Assembly (NCBI GenBank): GCA_002162815.1
Contig: MAAT01000028.1
Location: 1-64,000 of the forward strand
Direction of reading: 5' to 3'
DNA: 64,000 nucleotides
From: Gammaproteobacteria bacterium 53_120_T64
Lineage (GTDB): Bacteria > Pseudomonadota > Gammaproteobacteria > Pseudomonadales > Porticoccaceae
Under the pieces are notes generated by a model that was not told where the DNA came from, ran no database searches, and saw only the letters and a list, made by a program, of their open reading frames with translations. The translations under genes were made by a program, and so were the position numbers. Below, piece by piece: positions 1 through 8,321 of this stretch (its first letter is position 1; each line of letters starts with the position of its first letter).

Positions 1-986
1 GCAGCAATCGCCAATAAATTACACAGCGCCGCCAGGGTGTAGGCTCGCTCACGGCCAATACGATCCGACAAGTTACCCCAGACCAATTGACCTGCGATAC
101 TGGAAATACCGATCACCCCGGCTATAAAAGAGCTCTCGGTTTTAGCAATACCCTGGTCGACCATGAAGGCAAACTGGTGCATCAAAAGAATTTGCGCGAC
201 ACAGGCGCCGCTTAAGAAACAGGCTCCTGCCAGCCAAAAACGTGGGGAACGCATAGCGGTTTTCAGTACCCAGTCTTGATAGAGCGGCTTGTCGGGAACC
301 GTATTCGCCTCACTGAACGTTGTCGCGGACTCCGCCCTTGCATTTGTTGTTACAGGCGCTTGTTGCGGCATTTTTAACAGAAAAAGAGCGGCGGGAATCA
401 CCCATAGAGGCCCCAGTGCGGCCAGAATAATAAAGGTATGCCGCCAGCCATAGGCTTCTATCCAGGCATTAATTGCCGGCACACCGACCAAGATACCCAG
501 GCCGATACCCGCCATGGCATAGCCAAGGGCGGTACCCATTTTTGTCGGATACCAGCGTTCCACCGTAACGATAAAGGGTATCCAGCCGGCCTGGGAAATA
601 CCGATGGCAGAGATCACGCCAAAGGTAATGTAGAGCTGCCACCAGTTTTGCACCTGCGAGGTGAGCAACATACCGATGCTGAAAATCAGCCCACCGAGGG
701 CTATCGTTCGCTGCGCGCCAATCTTCTCAACCATACGGCCATTCATTGGCCCGGCCAAACCGTGGACAACGCTCAAAACCGAAATGGCACCGGCGGTCAG
801 TGAACGGCTCCAGCCCATGTCGTCGACCAGGGCGACCAGAAATACCGAGTAGGCAAACCATACCCCGTACACCACGCCCAGAGTGATGAAAGCGACGAAG
901 ACGGCCATTGGCCCATGCCATGAATGTTGCGGCGCGGGCTGTTCAGGGGGAGCGGACGTCGCGAGATCAGAATTTGTCGGCGGCAT
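1..986 (-). CDS. MFS transporter, partial (C-terminal end outside window)
   Basis: The reading frame starts at ATG 986 and stays open to the left edge of the window, giving the first 328 residues of a major facilitator superfamily permease. The visible part has a hydrophilic N-terminal tail of about 25 residues, six hydrophobic segments, a charged central loop rich in Ala/Thr (about residues 210-240), and the start of the second six-helix half. The segment with LVWGNLSDRIGRERA is the typical MFS loop motif between helices 8 and 9. The style resembles monocarboxylate or oxalate/formate-type MFS carriers, so uptake of an organic acid is a guess. No strong ribosome binding site is seen. A hairpin terminator separates it from the methyltransferase gene upstream. 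Confidence 0.85.
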   Translation of the reverse strand, partial: MPPTNSDLATSAPPEQPAPQHSWHGPMAVFVAFITLGVVYGVWFAYSVFLVALVDDMGWSRSLTAGAISVLSVVHGLAGPMNGRMVEKIGAQRTIALGGLIFSIGMLLTSQVQNWWQLYITFGVISAIGISQAGWIPFIVTVERWYPTKMGTALGYAMAGIGLGILVGVPAINAWIEAYGWRHTFIILAALGPLWVIPAALFLLKMPQQAPVTTNARAESATTFSEANTVPDKPLYQDWVLKTAMRSPRFWLAGACFLSGACVAQILLMHQFAFMVDQGIAKTESSFIAGVIGISSIAGQLVWGNLSDRIGRERAYTLAALCNLLAIA

Positions 987-1080
987 TGTGATTATCTTAT
1001 TTTGCAGAAAGGAAAGTCATCCCTTCTTTAAACCAAAGGATTGCGCACACGCATTGTCGGCAACGACGGCACACAGCAAA

Positions 1081-1107
1081 CACCGCACCCTGAAACAGGG
1101 TGCGGTG
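1081..1107 (-). terminator. Hairpin terminator after methyltransferase gene
   Basis: A perfect 12-bp inverted repeat (CACCGCACCCTG / CAGGGTGCGGTG) with an AAA loop lies 15 bases past the methyltransferase stop. On the minus strand the stem is followed only by TTT, so the U-tract is short. It also sits about 95 bases upstream of the MFS start codon. Confidence 0.6.
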
Positions 1108-1122
1108 AGGGCGCTAAAAGAT

Positions 1123-2187
1123 TTAAGGACGTATTTCGTAGAGCGCGTTTAAGGGGTGCTCAATGGGAAGACGCCGCACCGAAGAAAAGCCGGCCTCGCT
1201 ACTAAATTCCTTCACCTTCGATTCGGGAAAACCCACGGTGCCAAGTCCCATACCGCCCTGCCCCAGAGAACTGGTCATGCAAAAGTGCAGGCTGGCACCG
1301 AGTTTAAATACCGCCAATGGCCCTTCGTTATCGGCGGGGTCATCGGTGCAGTCGACATCCATCAAGACATAAATACCGTCATCTTTACAGGCCTGGCGCA
1401 GGGCTTTTAAGCCACCCTTGGGGTCGGCCATATCGTGAATAAGATCGAAGGTGGCAACCACGTCGAATTGTCCTGGCACACCCTTGGCAATATCGTGGAC
1501 CTGAAACTCCACCCGGTCACTGACGCCCTCTTCCTCCGCCGTTTTTCTGGCGTTTTCAATATTTTTCGGGAACAAATCAAAGCCGTAGAATTTGGCCTTG
1601 GGGTAGGCCTTCGCCAACTCAATCGATGAGCGACCCGCACCACAACCGAAGTCAGCGAAGGTGCCGCCGTTTTCCAGCTTTGCCTGCACGTCGGGCATCT
1701 CCGGCAACCACTGGCTGACCAGTAGGTTTTTATAGCGCACGCAGGAGTTATGCTCGAGACCCTTCCAGAAATCATCCGGGTAGGCCTCATAATCAATACC
1801 GCCGCCTTTTTCAAAGGACTCGATCAAATCCTCGTAGGGCTGCATAAAACCGGTAAACATTTTAAACAGGCCGCCCTGATACAGCGGCCCACCGACATCG
1901 ACCAGTGCCGGGATATGTGCCTCGGGCATGGACACTTCACGACTCTGCTTATCAAACGAGAGGTAACCCGCCAGCGACATGCCGTAAATCCACTCGCGTA
2001 AATAACGTTCATTGAGACCGGTACGATCCGCCATTACCTGGCTGGTCGCCGGGCCGTTCTCGGCGAGGTCGGTAAATAAACCCAGGCGATCACCAATGGC
2101 ACAGAGGCGAATGGTCATCATCCCCGTGGCATCACCAATCACCTTGCCAACAAATTCTCCTGCTTCTTTCATTGCTTGATCTGACAT
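1123..2187 (-). CDS. Class I SAM-dependent methyltransferase with N-terminal winged helix
   Basis: The protein has 354 residues. An N-terminal helical/winged-helix segment (about 20-85), as in small-molecule O-methyltransferases and the mycobacterial Rv2258c family, precedes a Rossmann methyltransferase domain. The SAM-binding glycine motif FGCGAGRS is at about 180-187 and the acidic residue ending strand 2 follows in YGFDLFP. It should transfer a methyl group from S-adenosylmethionine to a small molecule; the acceptor cannot be read from the sequence. The start at 2187 has GAGG six bases upstream. It follows the DszC-like gene by 70 bases on the same strand, so it may belong to the same transcript and modify a product or intermediate of that pathway. 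Confidence 0.85.
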   Translation of the reverse strand: MSDQAMKEAGEFVGKVIGDATGMMTIRLCAIGDRLGLFTDLAENGPATSQVMADRTGLNERYLREWIYGMSLAGYLSFDKQSREVSMPEAHIPALVDVGGPLYQGGLFKMFTGFMQPYEDLIESFEKGGGIDYEAYPDDFWKGLEHNSCVRYKNLLVSQWLPEMPDVQAKLENGGTFADFGCGAGRSSIELAKAYPKAKFYGFDLFPKNIENARKTAEEEGVSDRVEFQVHDIAKGVPGQFDVVATFDLIHDMADPKGGLKALRQACKDDGIYVLMDVDCTDDPADNEGPLAVFKLGASLHFCMTSSLGQGGMGLGTVGFPESKVKEFSSEAGFSSVRRLPIEHPLNALYEIRP

Positions 2188-2257
2188 AGCATGCCTCGTC
2201 TAAAGATTAAAAATTTTAAGTGAATACCACTATACATCAGCGGTATTCGACAAGAAT

Positions 2258-3472
2258 TCAATAACGCAGGGCCGGTGTAGGGAATTTATCCTGGAGAAGG
2301 TATTCACCCACGCTACGAGTGCGGAAGCTCAGGGGGTCGTGCAGACTCAAGGTGCGAATATCGCGCCAGAAGCGATCGAGGTTTTGCTCGCGCAGTGCCG
2401 AGCGCGCACCACAGGCAGTAAAAATATCCTGGCACACTTTGAGCCCGGTATCGGTGGCAACAATCTTCGCCTGTGACACAGCCACGGAGGCTGCCGCCCG
2501 CAGGACCGCCATATCTTCAGCGCTAGCACTTTCTCTGGCATCGAGGGCCACATCGACCAGGCGCGCGGCTTCATAGGCCATGGCCTCGGCCGCCGCCAAT
2601 TGAGCACTGAGGGTACCGATGGTGCTAAGAATATAGGGGTCATCGATGGCCTGATCGAAATCGAGCCCCGGCCAGGGGTAGGCGCGAGTCTTTTCTTTGA
2701 CATAGGTAATGCCCTCACGCAGCGCCCCTTTAGCGGCACCAATAAAAATACCGGTAAAACCAATTTGGGTGATGGGACCGAGCAAATTAGTCACCGCCAT
2801 TTGCCGACTTGAGTCCGTAATGCTGGTCATCACCAATTCGGACGGGGCAAAGACCTTGTCAAAAATGGTGGTGCCGCTGCCGGTGCCCCTTTGGCCCATG
2901 GCATTCCAGTCATCGACAATTTGCAGGCCCTTGGCATCGCGGGGCACGATGGCGAGGCCCATGTTGTTACCGCACATACCGATTACCGCGAGCTGATCAC
3001 CGGCCAGTGATCCGGTTGAGAAGAATTTTTTGCCGGTGATTTCAACGCCACCCTCGACCGGGGTCAGCGTCAGGTCATAACCGAGTTTCGGGTTATTATT
3101 TTTTTCGGAAGCGGCATTGCCGAGGAAATGGTTTCGCTCAACAATGTCGGCAAAGACCTTTGCCTTTAACTCATCCGGAGCCAGCTCATCGAGAAAAGAG
3201 GCACCGAGTAAACAGTGCACCAAAAACATTTGGCCGATGGCGGGATTGCCCATTGAAAAAGAAATAATGGCGCGGGTTATATCGGCACAGGATGAACCGA
3301 GACCACCGTGACTTTTCGGCACCGAAAAGCCCAGTACGCCACTTTTCTTTAACTTGTCCATTTCCTCTTTCGGGTATTCACCCTGTAAATCACGCTGCGC
3401 ATAACTCGTCGCGAAATCTTCCGACAATTCATTAATACACTTTAATGCGTCATTTATATTATTAATCGCCAT
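2258..3472 (-). CDS. DszC/SfnB-like flavin monooxygenase (acyl-CoA dehydrogenase fold)
   Basis: The protein has 404 residues and the acyl-CoA dehydrogenase fold, but its features point to the class D flavin monooxygenases related to DszC (dibenzothiophene) and SfnB. It has the FFSTGS segment in the middle domain (about 165) and the C-terminal LHDP motif near residue 385, and it lacks a clear catalytic Glu context of true acyl-CoA dehydrogenases. Family members use reduced FMN/FAD supplied by a separate reductase to hydroxylate or sulfoxidise small molecules. No reductase gene is nearby. A G-rich Shine-Dalgarno (GGGTGGG) precedes ATG 3472. It lies 32 bases after the HsaA-like gene and is probably co-transcribed with it. 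The substrate is unknown. Confidence 0.75.
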   Translation of the reverse strand: MAINNINDALKCINELSEDFATSYAQRDLQGEYPKEEMDKLKKSGVLGFSVPKSHGGLGSSCADITRAIISFSMGNPAIGQMFLVHCLLGASFLDELAPDELKAKVFADIVERNHFLGNAASEKNNNPKLGYDLTLTPVEGGVEITGKKFFSTGSLAGDQLAVIGMCGNNMGLAIVPRDAKGLQIVDDWNAMGQRGTGSGTTIFDKVFAPSELVMTSITDSSRQMAVTNLLGPITQIGFTGIFIGAAKGALREGITYVKEKTRAYPWPGLDFDQAIDDPYILSTIGTLSAQLAAAEAMAYEAARLVDVALDARESASAEDMAVLRAAASVAVSQAKIVATDTGLKVCQDIFTACGARSALREQNLDRFWRDIRTLSLHDPLSFRTRSVGEYLLQDKFPTPALRY

Positions 3473-3504
3473 TTACCCACCCCACTTTAGATTATATTTA
3501 ATGT

Positions 3505-4662
3505 TTAAAATGCTGCTTCTAAGGGCTCAGCGCCCAACATGACCGCGCCAGCGGAATGATGGAAGCCGCGACGAGCATCAATAGCCGCCACCACCGCATG
3601 AATATTCGCCAGACAGCGCTCAAGGGCGTGACCCTGCATAAAGGCGGCGCGAGAACCCTTGGTATAGAGTAGGCTGATCATTTGCCGCGCCACATCTCCG
3701 GCGTAAAAACTGGAGGAATACATCTCCGCCTTCACCTCGTTAGAAATAGGCGCGCCACTTTTAAGGCCCTCCCAAACTTTATCGAAAGCTTCCAGAGATC
3801 CGGCACGAATGGCCCTTAGAGCGGCGCTGGCATCGGCGATGGCGATCTGAGTTTCCGTTTGATCGCGCAGTGCCTTGCCCGTTACCGATGACACCTTGGC
3901 ACTAATCTCTAGGCTGGCAATCTCTATAGCACCTTGCAATATACCTACGGCTACCGCCGCGAAAATAGGCAAGGTAAGCAGGGTTGGTGCGCTACGGAAT
4001 AACGGCCTATCAATCAGTGCCGCACTGCCCGGGGCATGAGCCAGTACCTCTGATACGAAAACATCTTTCGCGGTAGCTTGATTACTCCCGGTGCCCCGCA
4101 TGGCGGCTGAATCTTTCCAGGTTTGGGCAATATCGAGCTGCTCGGTGGGCACCAGAAAGATCCGTACATCTGGGCGTACATTATCGATCAATCGCGGTTT
4201 ATCCCCTTCCTGGACAATACCCGCCAACGCGCACCAGCGGGAGTCATCACAACCCGTCACCACCGGCCATGTTCCGTTCAGTTGATAGCCACCCTCAACC
4301 GGTGTTGCCTTGGCCAGTGCCACCGCCGAAAACCCAAAATTCTTATCGGGCTCGACAAACAGGGCATTGCGCTCCGCCTCGGGTAGAGCCGCGGCAATCA
4401 TACAGGCCGCCATTGAATTAACGATATACCAGGCCACCGCCGGATCAGCCGCACTGATGGCAACCGTGGCGCAGAATGCCTCGGAGGGACTTACCTCTAA
4501 ACCGCCAACCTCCTGAGGTGCAAACATTCTGAATAAACCGGCCTCGCCAACCGCACTGACCACTGGGCTGGCCAGTCGTGCATTGATTTCACCTTCACGG
4601 CGATATTCAGCGATTAGAGGTCGTAATTTAATCGCAATTGATTCAATATTTTGACTACTCAT
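3505..4662 (-). CDS. HsaA/HpaB-like flavin-dependent hydroxylase (acyl-CoA dehydrogenase fold)
   Basis: The protein has 385 residues and an acyl-CoA dehydrogenase-like three-domain layout. The central segment around RGTGSNQATAKDVFV and the C-terminal NIHAVVAAIDARRG helix resemble two-component flavin monooxygenases such as HsaA, the steroid 3-HSA hydroxylase. It lacks an obvious catalytic Glu for acyl-CoA dehydrogenation. These enzymes hydroxylate aromatic or cyclic substrates using reduced flavin from a partner. AGAGAG lies a few bases before ATG 4662. It is the first gene of the run 4662-1123 (two monooxygenases, then methyltransferase) and follows a 774-base gap that probably holds the promoter. 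An acyl-CoA dehydrogenase role cannot be excluded. Confidence 0.7.
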   Translation of the reverse strand: MSSQNIESIAIKLRPLIAEYRREGEINARLASPVVSAVGEAGLFRMFAPQEVGGLEVSPSEAFCATVAISAADPAVAWYIVNSMAACMIAAALPEAERNALFVEPDKNFGFSAVALAKATPVEGGYQLNGTWPVVTGCDDSRWCALAGIVQEGDKPRLIDNVRPDVRIFLVPTEQLDIAQTWKDSAAMRGTGSNQATAKDVFVSEVLAHAPGSAALIDRPLFRSAPTLLTLPIFAAVAVGILQGAIEIASLEISAKVSSVTGKALRDQTETQIAIADASAALRAIRAGSLEAFDKVWEGLKSGAPISNEVKAEMYSSSFYAGDVARQMISLLYTKGSRAAFMQGHALERCLANIHAVVAAIDARRGFHHSAGAVMLGAEPLEAAF

Positions 4663-5436
4663 GTTTTTCTCTCTCGTTAATAACGAATCTATGCATTATT
4701 TTTCTGCTTTTGCAGATCGACTCGCCTCATGTACAGGGACGGAAGCCAGGTGCGCTGAGACAGATACCCGAGCACTGAAAGAGCACCTTCGAAATACGGA
4801 GGGGGGGGATAAGTAAAAGCCCCAAAGAGCCATTCGTTAGCTGGCTAAATCAACGAAGCAAGTAAGGCATTATTTTCAATAATATTAACCCAGAGGCACT
4901 CTTATCACGCTAGAGATATCAATTTTTATTTATATAATAATATATTGATATTATTATGCCGGGCTTAATATTTCAAGCCAAATAGGCACCCACAACATCA
5001 TTAAAAATTCATCTCGATAAAAAATAGAGGGAAATACAAGCCAGCATCAATGGCAGCGATAGCAATGGCCATTTTTCCCATTCAGCGCTCCGGAGTTGGG
5101 CCACGGAACAGAGACCTAGCGCTGTAGACCCGCCACTAAAGCCGATCACACATCGCGCCAATTCCACAGGCGGTGCCGAGTGCCAACAGAACACAAAAAC
5201 GTTCGATAGAGGATAAGGGGCCAACACTGAATTAGAGCTTTGAGTGTTTTAGGCTCGCTAGAGCGACGACAGACTGGGTTTAACTCCACAGTAATAGTGG
5301 CAAGGGGAAATAATGTATCAGCTTCGACGAGCGCACTAGCTACCAGTAATAACACACTAATAATAGTTCTATGGATGAGCGGCTACCGCCACTTAATCGA
5401 CCTGGCTTCGATAACTTATTCTCACATCCTTGGCCC
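4663..5436. other. 774-base gap: AT-rich promoter region and possible decayed frames
   Basis: No convincing gene is present. The part next to the HsaA-like gene has a run of eight G (4801-4808) and an AT-rich stretch (about 4920-4960) with a perfect 10-bp inverted repeat. On the minus strand two overlapping short frames (about 5355-5146 and 5227-5009) encode hydrophobic peptides in different frames, which could be a frameshifted membrane-protein remnant, but I recognise no family. Confidence 0.4.
4934..4957. repeat. AT-rich inverted repeat, candidate operator
   Basis: ATAATAATAT and ATATTATTAT form a perfect 10-bp inverted repeat around ATTG, about 270 bases upstream of the HsaA-like start. 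It lacks G or C in the arms and any U-tract context suited to termination, so protein binding or simple AT-rich sequence are the options. Confidence 0.3.
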
Positions 5437-6582
5437 CTATAAATTAAATAATTTTTTAGCATTTTCACCCAGCACGGCCCGCTGCAAGTGCTCGGGCAAA
5501 TGACTGACACTCTGGGCGATATGCACTGGGGCCTCTAAATCGGCATCAATATGGGGAAAGTCTGAACCCCAGAGGATCCTGTCTTCACCGACTAAATCGA
5601 GCATCGAGCCAATGGTGCGCTCCTCGGGCTCGGCAACAAACCAGATATTGCGGCTGAAATACTCACTGGGCTTTTGCAATTTTAATGGCTTATCAAAGGT
5701 GCTGAAGTGTTTGTATTTTTCATCGAGCCTGTCCATCGCGTAGGCGGCCCAACCACAGCCGGCTTCAATGGCGAGTAGCTTCAATTTGGGGAATTTATCA
5801 AACAGGCCATCCATCACCATGGCCATGCAGGCGGGCATCACCTGAGAGGTGGCGCCGAGGGCAAAGGTAAAAGTCCGGTTGGCCGGGGTGTCATACCAGT
5901 CGCCAACAAAACCGGTCACCAAACGCCGGGTGCGAACCACGACGTGAGTCAACAGCGGCACCCCCGCCTCCTCAATACGCGCCCAAAGAGGGTCGAAATA
6001 ACCATCCGCAAAGGCCTTGCCGTCGACCCGCTCGGGGGCCAAAAATATACCTTTAAAACCCTGTTTCAGTCTAATTTCCAGTTCTTTTACGGCCTCATCG
6101 ATATCGCGCAAATTGAGGTGGGCAGCGATCACCAAGCGGTCGCGGTCGGCGGCCTGAAAATCATAGACCCAGTTGTTGTAAGCCCGGCAATAAGCATTCG
6201 CCAATTTATTGTCGGGCACATCCCAGAAGATACCGATGGTTGGCAACACCAGACCGGCACTTAAACCCCAGCGCTCAAAGTGCTCAATGCGGTCTGGGCC
6301 GTACATACTGCCCGGTGGCGCACCGTCGAGATAACTCAGGGTAGACTTTGGATCAAAGGCCTTGAGCCGATCAATTTCCGCACCACCCAGTGCAGCGGCA
6401 CAATTGGGTAGGACAATTTCATTATCGACATAGAGTTGATCGATACCCTGGGCATTTTTTTCGAATTTAATCGCCCGGTGCTGAAACTCGGCCTCGAGAT
6501 AGTTTTCCCATAAATCGGGCGGCTCGAGGACATGGGCGTCGGCATCAAATAAAAAGATTTCACGATCAAGGGCTGTATTCAT
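5437..6582 (-). CDS. Amidohydrolase-2 family metal-dependent hydrolase
   Basis: The protein has 381 residues, the usual length for PF04909 TIM-barrel hydrolases (ACMSD/decarboxylase-like). The N-terminal metal motif is DADAHVLEP (about 13-21), a conserved His follows in LLTHVV, and the C-terminal LWGSDFPHIDA carries the conserved Asp and His. Family members hydrolyse C-N or C-C bonds or decarboxylate small cyclic acids, using one or two metal ions. It is a distant paralogue of the gene at 6740-7885, of identical length and on the same strand, with a terminator between them. No good Shine-Dalgarno precedes ATG 6582. The substrate is unknown. Confidence 0.8.
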   Translation of the reverse strand: MNTALDREIFLFDADAHVLEPPDLWENYLEAEFQHRAIKFEKNAQGIDQLYVDNEIVLPNCAAALGGAEIDRLKAFDPKSTLSYLDGAPPGSMYGPDRIEHFERWGLSAGLVLPTIGIFWDVPDNKLANAYCRAYNNWVYDFQAADRDRLVIAAHLNLRDIDEAVKELEIRLKQGFKGIFLAPERVDGKAFADGYFDPLWARIEEAGVPLLTHVVVRTRRLVTGFVGDWYDTPANRTFTFALGATSQVMPACMAMVMDGLFDKFPKLKLLAIEAGCGWAAYAMDRLDEKYKHFSTFDKPLKLQKPSEYFSRNIWFVAEPEERTIGSMLDLVGEDRILWGSDFPHIDADLEAPVHIAQSVSHLPEHLQRAVLGENAKKLFNL

Positions 6583-6684
6583 TACATCTGCTCAGATAGT
6601 TGACGATGTGATTATTTTTATTGCTGACTGGCAGAGTATGAGCACACACATAAACACCCCGCTAGCATCTTTTTTTAGGCAAAA

Positions 6685-6714
6685 AAAACCCGGTGTCAGT
6701 AAACACCGGGTTTT
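6685..6714 (-). terminator. Intrinsic terminator after second amidohydrolase gene
   Basis: A stem AACCCGGTGT / ACACCGGGTT with a six-base loop is flanked by A and T runs on both sides, so it can work in both directions. It lies 26 bases past the stop of the minus-strand amidohydrolase at 6740-7885. Confidence 0.85.
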
Positions 6715-6739
6715 TCTTTACTGCAAACTATTAAAGCGC

Positions 6740-7885
6740 TTAGGCCGGAATAAGATCAACCGGTAAGTTATAGCACTCAATAATGTTGTCGCGCATGATC
6801 ATCCGCGCCTGCTCAGGGCTCAAGTCACTAGCATGCTTCTCTAGTAACTCCTGAGACCAGGGCCAAGTTGCATCACTGTGAGGGAAGTCATTCGCCCAAA
6901 CAAGCTTCTTCGGATTCATCAGGTTGGCCACTTTAAAGGCAACCCAGTCATCCTGGAAGGTCAACCAAACGTGATCATTGAGGTAATCACTGGGCATTTT
7001 TTCCAGATCTTTACCACCACCCAGCCACAAACCATGACGCTCATAGGCGTGGTCCATGCGGTAGGCATAGTGTGGCAACCAACCGGCATCGGCTTCGGCG
7101 GCAATAAACTTCAGCTTCGGGTGACGGTCAAAAATACCGCCGAGAACAAACAAGCCCATCACGTCCTGTACACCACGAATGATATTCAGGAAGCCGTTGA
7201 TTTTGTTGCCACGCGCTGCCAGTACTTCGTCAACCGATCCGCCTTTCGAGGTCAGGATGTGGAAGGACAAGGGCATATCAAGCTCTGTAGCACAGGCCCA
7301 AAGGTCGTCGTACATGGGGTGGTCATAATCTTCGTGCTGGGGATTACCCGGCATCATGATGCCGACAAAGCCCTTCTTCTTGGCATCCTGAAGATCTAAA
7401 ATCGCCTGCTCAACGGTCTCGCAGGAGGTTTGACCGAGGCCAAACAAACGGCCGGCGGGCGCATCAGCGACATAGCCCTGCAACCATTCGTTGTAGGCGT
7501 GGAAGCACGCTGTCTTGTAGGCAAAGTCGGGGTGGTTGCACAGTGCCATACCCACGGAAGGGTAGAGAATTTCAGCAACAACGCCATCGCGATCCTGATC
7601 GGCAACGCGGTACTGAGCCTGATAACCACTTTTGTGCAACTGGTCCAGGGTGCAACCTTCACGACGGTCAGCCAGTTCTTCAGCGCTCAAACCCGCAGCG
7701 GCGACCAAACCCAAGGGGATGGTTGAATCCATACCGGGAATGACGTAAATGTCATTGCCAGAGGCGTCGCGTTGAATACTCGGCGCCCTGTCACGAAATT
7801 TGGGGTCGATAAAATCGCTGTAGCAGTTGCCCGGCTCAACGATGTGTGAATCTGCAGAAATAAGGCCAAAACCTAAACTACTCAT
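6740..7885 (-). CDS. Amidohydrolase-2 family metal-dependent hydrolase (paralogue)
   Basis: The protein has 381 residues. It shows the metal motif SADSHIVEP near the N-terminus (about 10-18), a conserved His in LSFHIL, and the C-terminal VWANDFPHSD motif with Asp/His ligands, as expected of the PF04909 TIM-barrel family. The stretch EQAILDLQDAKKKGFVGI aligns with the matching part of its neighbour, so the two are paralogues that have diverged widely. GGAG lies nine bases before ATG 7885. A strong terminator follows. Such hydrolases are often found with monooxygenases in degradation clusters for terpenoid or aromatic compounds; this link is inferred from context. Confidence 0.8.
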   Translation of the reverse strand: MSSLGFGLISADSHIVEPGNCYSDFIDPKFRDRAPSIQRDASGNDIYVIPGMDSTIPLGLVAAAGLSAEELADRREGCTLDQLHKSGYQAQYRVADQDRDGVVAEILYPSVGMALCNHPDFAYKTACFHAYNEWLQGYVADAPAGRLFGLGQTSCETVEQAILDLQDAKKKGFVGIMMPGNPQHEDYDHPMYDDLWACATELDMPLSFHILTSKGGSVDEVLAARGNKINGFLNIIRGVQDVMGLFVLGGIFDRHPKLKFIAAEADAGWLPHYAYRMDHAYERHGLWLGGGKDLEKMPSDYLNDHVWLTFQDDWVAFKVANLMNPKKLVWANDFPHSDATWPWSQELLEKHASDLSPEQARMIMRDNIIECYNLPVDLIPA

Positions 7886-8321
7886 AGTCTGTTACTCCGC
7901 TCCATCAATAGGAAAATAAAAAATTACGGTTAAAACACCAGCTCAATCGGAGCCTTCAGTGCTCCGACAACACCACAGCAGCGTTACCAAAAAGGAAACA
8001 ATAGTTACCGCTGGTTAACCAGGCGATATTAAGCAATGTGTTGACATAAATTGCAAGCTGATTTTCCTCGACCCCAACCTTCTCTCTTCAAAGGTCTCGA
8101 CTGTCAAGCAGCCCGCAGCAGTACAAGAGCTCTGCATTCTGGAGTCGTATCGGCACGCAAACTGGTGCTCAAAGGCATCGTTTAAAAAGCTGATATTTGA
8201 TGCGGTCGGTGATTGGAAGAAAACAAAGGACTGGCCATTAGAAATGCGGTCAACGGCCCAACAGGCGTGGAACGAAGAGAGGATATGGGTATAAAGCGTT
8301 AGCCTAAATACAAGCCAGTAT
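7886..8321. other. 436-base gap with an open frame lacking a start codon
   Basis: This space separates the amidohydrolase start from the diguanylate cyclase stop, both on the minus strand, so it should hold the amidohydrolase promoter and the end of the cyclase transcript. No clear promoter or hairpin was seen. The plus strand holds one 91-codon open stretch, listed separately. Confidence 0.5.
8019..8294 (+). pseudogene. Possible gene remnant: open frame without start codon
   Basis: On the plus strand 91 sense codons run from just after a TAA (8016-8018) to a TAA at 8292-8294. The only ATG is internal and late. The translated C-terminal half is rich in Trp (five) and Lys, with segments such as FKKLIFDAVGDWKKTKDW and AQQAWNEERIWV that look protein-like. 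I do not recognise a family. It may be the 3' end of a lost gene or chance; an open frame of this length is not rare enough to prove coding. Confidence 0.22.

Noticed and set aside
438-803. 121-codon plus-strand frame opposite the MFS gene
   Set aside because: The minus strand encodes a clear permease through this whole region.
5240-5503. 87-codon plus-strand frame at the edge of the 4663-5436 gap
   Set aside because: It overlaps the end of the amidohydrolase gene and has no recognisable domain or Shine-Dalgarno.
6878-7399. 173-codon plus-strand frame inside the second amidohydrolase
   Set aside because: Antisense shadow; no motif or ribosome site.
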